Source: JAHDCJ01 sp039028895
GTDB taxonomy: Bacteria; Bacteroidota; Bacteroidia; Chitinophagales; Saprospiraceae
Reading direction: 5' to 3'
Assembly (NCBI GenBank): GCA_039028895.1
Contig: JBCCHF010000060.1
Coordinates: 1 to 28,865 of the forward strand
Length of the DNA: 28,865 nucleotides
In this document: positions 24,477-28,865 of the stretch, piece by piece
How positions within the stretch are numbered: the first letter of the stretch is position 1
How the letters are laid out: every line of letters begins with the position of its first letter
Notes under the pieces: generated by a model
Told to the model about the DNA's origin: nothing
Database searches by the model: none
The model's input: only the letters and a program-made list of their open reading frames with translations
Made by a program: the position numbers and the translations under genes

Positions 24477-26915
24477 ATGAAAATGGTTCTTACAGTTATG
24501 ATGTCACTATTCTGCTGTTTTACGGTGATTTTCGCCCAAACAGGCGGTTGTGCGTTTACCGTCGACATCGCCATTACAGACGCTACTTGTGGAAATGCCG
24601 ATGGTTCGGCAACAGTTACCGTGACCAACGGTGTCGACCCCCTGATTATTTTCTGGAGCAACGGCAATCAAGACGAACAGGCTGACAACCTGTATTCCGG
24701 TTTGTACTTTGTTGATGTTATTGATGCATCAGGATGTATTGAGCATCTCGAATTTATTATTGGCGATGACTGCCAAGGACCCCCCAATGATTCAACACTT
24801 TGTACTGAAATCTATGACCCGGTCTGTGTGACGGGTGTTGGCACTTTCCCAAACAGTTGTTGGGCAGAACTCCTTGGTTTCCCGAATTGGGTCTCCGGAG
24901 AATGTGATAGTGGCCCAGGCGGTCCTCCACCACCACCTCCGCCACCAACTGGCTGTGATTTTCAAGTCGACTTCCAGGTCACAGAGGCTACCTGTGGCAA
25001 TGCCGATGGTTCCATTAGTATTACGGTAACCGGTGACAACCCACCATTCGACATTACCTGGGCCAACGGCACTTCCGGAAGCACTTCTGGCAACCTGAGC
25101 GCTGGATTTTACCTTGTCGATGTAACCGATGCTACTGGCTGTGTTGAGCACCTTTGTATCATCGTAACCGACGATTGCCAGGGGCCACCTAATGATTCAA
25201 CCATTTGCAATGAAATTATTGACCCGGTTTGTGTCGATGGTGTTGGTACCTTCCCAAACAGCTGTTGGGCAGAATTTTTCGGTTTCCCGAATTGGGTGCA
25301 AGGCGAATGCCCTGACGACCCTATTGATCCCGGCGATTGCAATTGTCCTGCTGTCTGGGATCCGGTTTGTGCCGATGGCATTACCTTCCCCAATGATTGC
25401 GAAGCCATTTGCGCAGGGATAAACGATTTTGAACTTGGAGAATGTGATATTGATCCGGGTGACCCTCCCTTTGGATGCGCCTTTGAGGTTGATTTTACAG
25501 TCACCGAAGCCACTTGCGGCAACGCGGATGGATCGATCAACATTACCGTTACCGGTGATAATCCACCATTCAATATTACGCTTCTTGATGGTACTGCAGG
25601 TAACGCACTCGACAATCTCAGTGCAGGCATTTACTTTATTGAAGTAACCGATGCAACAGGTTGCCTGGAGCTTCTTACAATCATCGTATCTGAAGATTGT
25701 CAGGGGCCACCGAACGACTCTACTCTCTGTACCGAAATTTACGATCCGGTTTGCGTTGATGGTGTAGGCACCTTCCCTAATAGCTGTTGGGCAGAACTCC
25801 TCGGTTTCCCGAATTGGGTGCAAGGCGAATGCCCTGATGATCCTATTGATCCTGACGACTGCAATTGTCCTGCTATATGGGATCCGGTTTGTGTCGACGG
25901 CATTACTTTCCCCAATGATTGCGAAGCAACCTGTGCAGGATTTGATGATTTTGAAGTAGGTGAATGTGACGGCAATTCGGGAGATCCTTGCAACTGTCCC
26001 GAGATTTGGGACCCCGTATGCGCTGATGGTTTAACCCTCCCCAATGCTTGTATAGCACAATGTCTTGGATTCTCTGACTTTGAGCAAGGCGGATGTGATG
26101 GAAGTGGACCGATCGACCCTCCAACCGCATGTGACTTCCAGGTTGATTTCGTCGTAACAGATGCCAGCTGTGGTAATGCAGACGGGGCAATTGACATCAA
26201 CGTTACTGGTGACAATCCACCATTTGATATAACGTGGGCTGATGGTGCATCAGGCGATTCAGCAATTGACCTGGCCCCAGGATTCTACCTGGTTGACGTT
26301 ACAGATGCTACTGGCTGTGTTGAGCACCTTTGCATCATCGTGGGCGATGATTGCCAGGGGCCACCTGATGACACGCCCCTCTGTCTGGAAATTTATGAGC
26401 CTGTTTGTGTAGACGGTGTAGGGACTTTCCCGAATAGCTGTTGGGCAGAATTCTTCGGTTTCCCGGATTGGGTAGATGGAGAATGTGATTTCGACGGCCC
26501 AGGCACCCAGGACATTTACGGTTGTACAGATCCATTTGCACTCAATTACAATCCATTTGCAACTGTAGATGATGGATCATGTTACTTTGGCATATCTTCT
26601 GAATATCAGTACGAAAACCCACATTCAAGCGAAGTATTAAACTTCAAGGAGATATTAACGATTGATGCCATCACCTATCCTAATCCTGCTTCTACTCAAG
26701 TAACTATTGAGGTAGACCTGAAGGAAGAAGACAGGGTAACCTTTAATGTTGTCAACCTGCTTGGTCAGCAAGTTTATAGCGCTACCAGCAGAATGGCTCC
26801 AGGAACAAACACTCAGCGAATTAACATTTCGAATCTTGAAGAAGGCAGCTACTGGCTACAGATTTCTACAGAAAAAGGCGCTGTTCACAATTCGAAATTG
26901 GTGAAAACCAAGTAA
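24477..26915 (+). CDS. T9SS-sorted protein alternating four SprB-like and seven Kazal-like modules
   Basis: 812 aa. Signal peptide about 1-20 (ending VIFA). Four SprB-like modules start at C25, C160, C334 and C552 (pattern C-x-F-x-VDF-x-VT-x-ATCGNADGSI, then GFYLVDVTDATGC). Each is followed by one to three Kazal-like modules: canonical six-Cys ones (CNCPAVWDPVCADG...GEC) and a divergent type (EIYDPVCVDGVGTFPNSCWAE) in which the fifth Cys is Leu or Phe. A proline run separates the first block (148-159). A Cys-bounded motif GCTDPFALNYNPFATV (683-702) and a type A T9SS sorting domain (about 730-812, YPNPASTQVTIEV) end it. SprB repeats occur in gliding adhesins, and Kazal modules bind serine proteases. 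The likely location is the cell surface; whether it inhibits proteases or only adheres is unknown. Confidence 0.92.
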   Translation: MKMVLTVMMSLFCCFTVIFAQTGGCAFTVDIAITDATCGNADGSATVTVTNGVDPLIIFWSNGNQDEQADNLYSGLYFVDVIDASGCIEHLEFIIGDDCQGPPNDSTLCTEIYDPVCVTGVGTFPNSCWAELLGFPNWVSGECDSGPGGPPPPPPPPTGCDFQVDFQVTEATCGNADGSISITVTGDNPPFDITWANGTSGSTSGNLSAGFYLVDVTDATGCVEHLCIIVTDDCQGPPNDSTICNEIIDPVCVDGVGTFPNSCWAEFFGFPNWVQGECPDDPIDPGDCNCPAVWDPVCADGITFPNDCEAICAGINDFELGECDIDPGDPPFGCAFEVDFTVTEATCGNADGSINITVTGDNPPFNITLLDGTAGNALDNLSAGIYFIEVTDATGCLELLTIIVSEDCQGPPNDSTLCTEIYDPVCVDGVGTFPNSCWAELLGFPNWVQGECPDDPIDPDDCNCPAIWDPVCVDGITFPNDCEATCAGFDDFEVGECDGNSGDPCNCPEIWDPVCADGLTLPNACIAQCLGFSDFEQGGCDGSGPIDPPTACDFQVDFVVTDASCGNADGAIDINVTGDNPPFDITWADGASGDSAIDLAPGFYLVDVTDATGCVEHLCIIVGDDCQGPPDDTPLCLEIYEPVCVDGVGTFPNSCWAEFFGFPDWVDGECDFDGPGTQDIYGCTDPFALNYNPFATVDDGSCYFGISSEYQYENPHSSEVLNFKEILTIDAITYPNPASTQVTIEVDLKEEDRVTFNVVNLLGQQVYSATSRMAPGTNTQRINISNLEEGSYWLQISTEKGAVHNSKLVKTK
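24549..26486 (+). repeat. Tandem SprB-Kazal coding repeats
   Basis: Four repeat blocks start at 24549, 24954, 25476 and 26130. The DNA is highly alike between blocks: GATGCTACTGGCTGTGTTGA recurs in blocks 2 and 4, and AATTGGGTGCAAGGCGAATG in blocks 2 and 3. This suggests recent internal duplication or gene conversion. Block 1 lacks the canonical Kazal module, blocks 2 and 3 have one and two, and block 4 has none. Confidence 0.85.
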
Positions 26916-26932
26916 AATAATCATCCCTTTGT

Positions 26933-26960
26933 TCTCTCTCTGGCTTGGGCCAGAGGGAGG
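26933..26960 (+). terminator. Hairpin after the SprB/Kazal gene
   Basis: A 12-bp stem with two G-U pairs (26933-26944 with 26949-26960; core TCTGGC-TTGG-GCCAGA), 17 bp after the stop. No U-tract follows, so termination is plausible but not certain. Confidence 0.55.
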
Positions 26961-27104
26961 TCAAGGGCGGATAAATTGCTAAAAGGACGATCTTAATTCT
27001 TCAGAAAAGTATTTAAATAATTGTAGGGTACAATCCAAATAAAGCACCGTCCCTCAGGCAACAAACGTGCGCAAATTTTCGATTTAGTGGTATGGCAAAC
27101 AAAC

Positions 27105-27135
27105 TTGCCGGATACCTAAAAAAATCGTAAATTTG
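27105..27135 (+). promoter_or_regulatory. Bacteroidota housekeeping promoter for bamD
   Basis: TTG (27105-27107), a 20-nt spacer, then TAAATTTG (27128-27135), an exact consensus fit. The -7 box ends only 6 bp before the ATG at 27142, so the transcript would be leaderless or nearly so. The in-frame TTG at 27133 is part of the box and not a start. Confidence 0.7.
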
Positions 27136-27141
27136 CGCGCT

Positions 27142-27960
27142 ATGTTTAGGAAATCATTCTATATAATTTTGGCAGCTGGTCTTTTATTTATGCTTTCATC
27201 CTGTAAATCAGAATTTGAGCGTATCAGAACCGGCAATGATATTGAGCTAAAATACCAGAAAGCTCTAGAGTATTTTGATAATGAAGAATGGTACAGATCT
27301 CAGGTTCTGCTGGAGCAGATTACTGGTATTCTAAGAGGTGATCCAAGGATCGAAAGAGTCTACTTTTCCTATGCTTACACTCATTTCCATTTGAAGAAAT
27401 ACGTACTGGCTACTTATTATTTCAAAAACTTCACCACAACTTTCCCTAATAGTGAGTATACTGAAGAAGCGATGTTTATGAGTGCTTTTTCCAATTACAA
27501 ACTATCACCTACATATCGCCTCGATCAGACTTACACTGAAAAAGCAATTGATGAGTTCCAGCTTTTTGTAAACTCCAAGCCAACCAGTGACCGCGTTGAA
27601 AGAGCAAATGCACTGATCGATGAAATGCGGGCCAAGCTCGAAGTCAAGGCATTTGAAGATGCCCAGTTGTACTTCAAGCTTCAGGACTTTCTAGCAGCAA
27701 ATCACAGCTTCCAGAATTTCGTTAAAGATTTTCCGGATGCTCAAAAAATAGAAGAGGCACGATTTATGGTGTTAAAGTCTTATTATAGACAAGCACAAAA
27801 CACCATTGAAATTGCTCAACTAGAACGGTTTGAAGACACCGTTGACGCTTATTTCGAATTCGTCGACCGTCACCCAAACAGCCGTTACCAAAAAGAAGCT
27901 GAAGGTATATTCCAGGCTTCGAATGAAAGAATTGAAAGATTAAAAACAGATTCAAAATGA
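27142..27960 (+). CDS. bamD: Outer membrane protein assembly lipoprotein BamD
   Basis: 272 aa from ATG 27142. Subunit of the BAM complex that inserts beta-barrels into the outer membrane; anchored at its inner face by lipid on Cys21 (lipobox LSSC). The rest is a TPR-like alpha solenoid: YQKALEYFDNEEWYRSQVLLEQI, YAYTHFHLKKYVLATYYFKNF, and YFKLQDFLAANHSFQNFVKDFPD are consecutive helical pairs of the BamD type. The length fits Bacteroidota BamD. The TTG at 27133 is rejected because it falls in the promoter. Its stop overlaps the rpoZ start (ATGA), showing translational coupling. The order bamD-rpoZ-coaBC is a familiar Bacteroidota arrangement, which strengthens all three calls. Confidence 0.93.
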   Translation: MFRKSFYIILAAGLLFMLSSCKSEFERIRTGNDIELKYQKALEYFDNEEWYRSQVLLEQITGILRGDPRIERVYFSYAYTHFHLKKYVLATYYFKNFTTTFPNSEYTEEAMFMSAFSNYKLSPTYRLDQTYTEKAIDEFQLFVNSKPTSDRVERANALIDEMRAKLEVKAFEDAQLYFKLQDFLAANHSFQNFVKDFPDAQKIEEARFMVLKSYYRQAQNTIEIAQLERFEDTVDAYFEFVDRHPNSRYQKEAEGIFQASNERIERLKTDSK

Positions 27961-28304
27961 AAGATATCAAAAAGCGCGCATTAGGGCTACCAGCTACTTC
28001 AGAGGCAAGAGACGTCAAATCAATGACTAATGATACCTCAAATATCTATAAGTCTTTGGTAGTTATCGCAAAGCGTTCTGAGCAGATTTCGGTCCAGCTG
28101 AAAGAGGAATTACACTCCAAGCTTGAAGAGTTTGCATCAAGCACTGAAAATCTTGAAGAAATTCACGAGAATAAAGAGCAGATCGAAATCTCAAAATTCT
28201 ATGAGCGTCTACCTAACCCGCCATTAATTGCTACCCATGAATTCCTTAATGATCAGCTCGAATACTTCAACAGAGAAGACAGGAACTCGGGTGGAAATGA
28301 ATAA
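27957..28304 (+). CDS. rpoZ: DNA-directed RNA polymerase omega subunit (Bacteroidota type)
   Basis: 115 aa. Omega/Rpb6-like subunit that helps assemble RNA polymerase. The Rpb6-like core is SNIYKSLVVIAKRSEQISVQLKEEL-type sequence (29-55), where NIYKSLVVIAKRA replaces the shorter omega motif of other phyla. The C-terminal half is acidic and ends EFLNDQLEYFNRED, as in Bacteroidota homologues. The start codon overlaps the bamD stop by 4 nt (ATGA). It is followed by a hairpin and then coaBC. The call rests on both the core motif and the gene order. Confidence 0.88.
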   Translation: MKDIKKRALGLPATSEARDVKSMTNDTSNIYKSLVVIAKRSEQISVQLKEELHSKLEEFASSTENLEEIHENKEQIEISKFYERLPNPPLIATHEFLNDQLEYFNREDRNSGGNE

Positions 28305-28334
28305 AAACCACCAACTGTTGGTTTAAACTATATT

Positions 28335-28366
28335 AAAGACCTTAGTGCTTAAGCATTAAGGTCTTT
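28335..28366 (+). terminator. Hairpin between rpoZ and coaBC
   Basis: A 14-bp stem (AAAGACCTTA at 28335-28344 with 28357-28366, extended inward by TGC/GCA) closes on a TTAA loop. No clean U-tract follows and coaBC starts 18 bp later, so it may be partial attenuation or an mRNA processing/stability element inside the operon. Confidence 0.55.
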
Positions 28367-28384
28367 GCCGTTAAATCAGAACAC

Positions 28385-28865
28385 GTGCTCAAAGGCAAAA
28401 AAATAATTCTCGGCGTTACCGGTAGCATAGCTGCCTATAAAACTGCATTCCTGACGCGGCTTCTCATCAAGCAAGGTGCTGAAGTTCAAGTGCTCATGAC
28501 TGCTTCCGCCAAGGATTTTATCAGTTCTCTCACCCTTTCAACTTTATCAAAGCGTCCGGTTTTTTCTGATGTGAGCTCTGAAGAAGGTTGGAACAACCAT
28601 GTCGAGATGGGACTTTGGGCCGATGCTTTTGTAGTAGCACCGGCCACTGCCAACTCATTAGCAAAAATGGCACAGGGCATTTGTGATAATATTCTTTTAG
28701 CAACATACCTTTCTGCCAGATGTCCGGTTTTCGTTGCTCCTGCTATGGATCTTGATATGTGGAAACATCCGGCTACAAAACAAAACCTGTCTACACTTAT
28801 CGACCATGGTTGTCAATTGATTCCTGTAGAGCACGGAGAACTAGCCAGCGGCCTTGTTGGAGAAG
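28385..28865 (+). CDS. coaBC: Bifunctional phosphopantothenoylcysteine decarboxylase/ligase CoaBC, 5' part
   Basis: The first 160 residues are visible; the gene runs off the window. CoaBC makes 4'-phosphopantetheine for coenzyme A: the CoaB half joins cysteine to phosphopantothenate and the CoaC half, seen here, decarboxylates the product using FMN. The GTG at 28385 is the start because it gives the usual LKGKKIILGVTGSIAAYK opening; there is no in-frame ATG nearby. The catalytic His is H72 (NNHVEMGLWAD). The FMN/substrate motifs APATANSLAKMA (85-96) and PAMDLDMW (119-126) are present. Third gene of the bamD-rpoZ-coaBC unit. Confidence 0.93.
   Translation, partial: MLKGKKIILGVTGSIAAYKTAFLTRLLIKQGAEVQVLMTASAKDFISSLTLSTLSKRPVFSDVSSEEGWNNHVEMGLWADAFVVAPATANSLAKMAQGICDNILLATYLSARCPVFVAPAMDLDMWKHPATKQNLSTLIDHGCQLIPVEHGELASGLVGE

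Noticed and set aside
25109..26215. Long minus-strand frames across the SprB/Kazal repeats
   Set aside because: The repeats keep antisense frames open; the products are low-complexity and match no domain.
24549..26486. Possible CRISPR-like or satellite array
   Set aside because: The periodicity is in coding units of hundreds of bases with conserved reading frame, not short repeats with spacers.

Overview
The window looks like chromosomal DNA from a Bacteroidota member, most likely class Saprospiria (Lewinella/Saprospira-like). The evidence: four secreted proteins end in type A sorting domains of the type IX secretion system (T9SS; a beta-sandwich with a PNP motif near its start). Housekeeping genes have Bacteroidota promoters (TTG, 19-21 nt, TAnnTTTG). 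The gene order bamD-rpoZ-coaBC is typical of the phylum. SprB repeats, PKD domains and dockerin-like 'WPGD' modules are abundant. No mobile element, phage gene or CRISPR array was seen.

Layout. (1) 1-6224: a 1772-aa mosaic subtilisin (S8 catalytic domain, PKD, plant-type LRRs, dockerin-like/cohesin-like module, SprB repeats, terminal dockerin pair), followed by a smaller T9SS-sorted protein. (2) 6225-10900: an accessory block with a cholesterol-dependent-cytolysin-like lipoprotein, a GNAT-fold acyltransferase, a bulb-type lectin-like secreted protein and two small secreted proteins, mostly separated by strong hairpins. (3) 10884-11367: a minus-strand tRNA-Ser(GCT)/tRNA-Pro(TGG) unit with a decayed tRNA-Pro copy between them. 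(4) 11478-18734: core genes dnaA, a membrane-anchored hypothetical, an IscA/HesB-type Fe-S protein, a STAS protein, clpC and a YdeI/DUF1801-like gene. (5) 18851-26915: a minus-strand pair (a Kazal-repeat protein followed by a frameshifted subtilisin), an all-helical hypothetical, and an 812-aa protein alternating SprB and Kazal modules. (6) 27105-28865: bamD, rpoZ and the 5' part of coaBC.

How it fits together. The secreted genes form a surface set of proteases, Kazal-type protease-inhibitor modules, calcium-binding dockerin-like modules, cohesin-like sandwiches, a lectin and a pore-former relative. The best candidates for something little described are: the CDC-like lipoprotein with an unrelated C-terminal domain in place of the cholesterol-binding domain; the Kazal/SprB mosaic and its relation to a Kazal-plus-subtilisin gene pair; and a composite dockerin-cohesin module shared by two different secreted proteins. 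All functional statements come from motif reading by eye; no database search was run.
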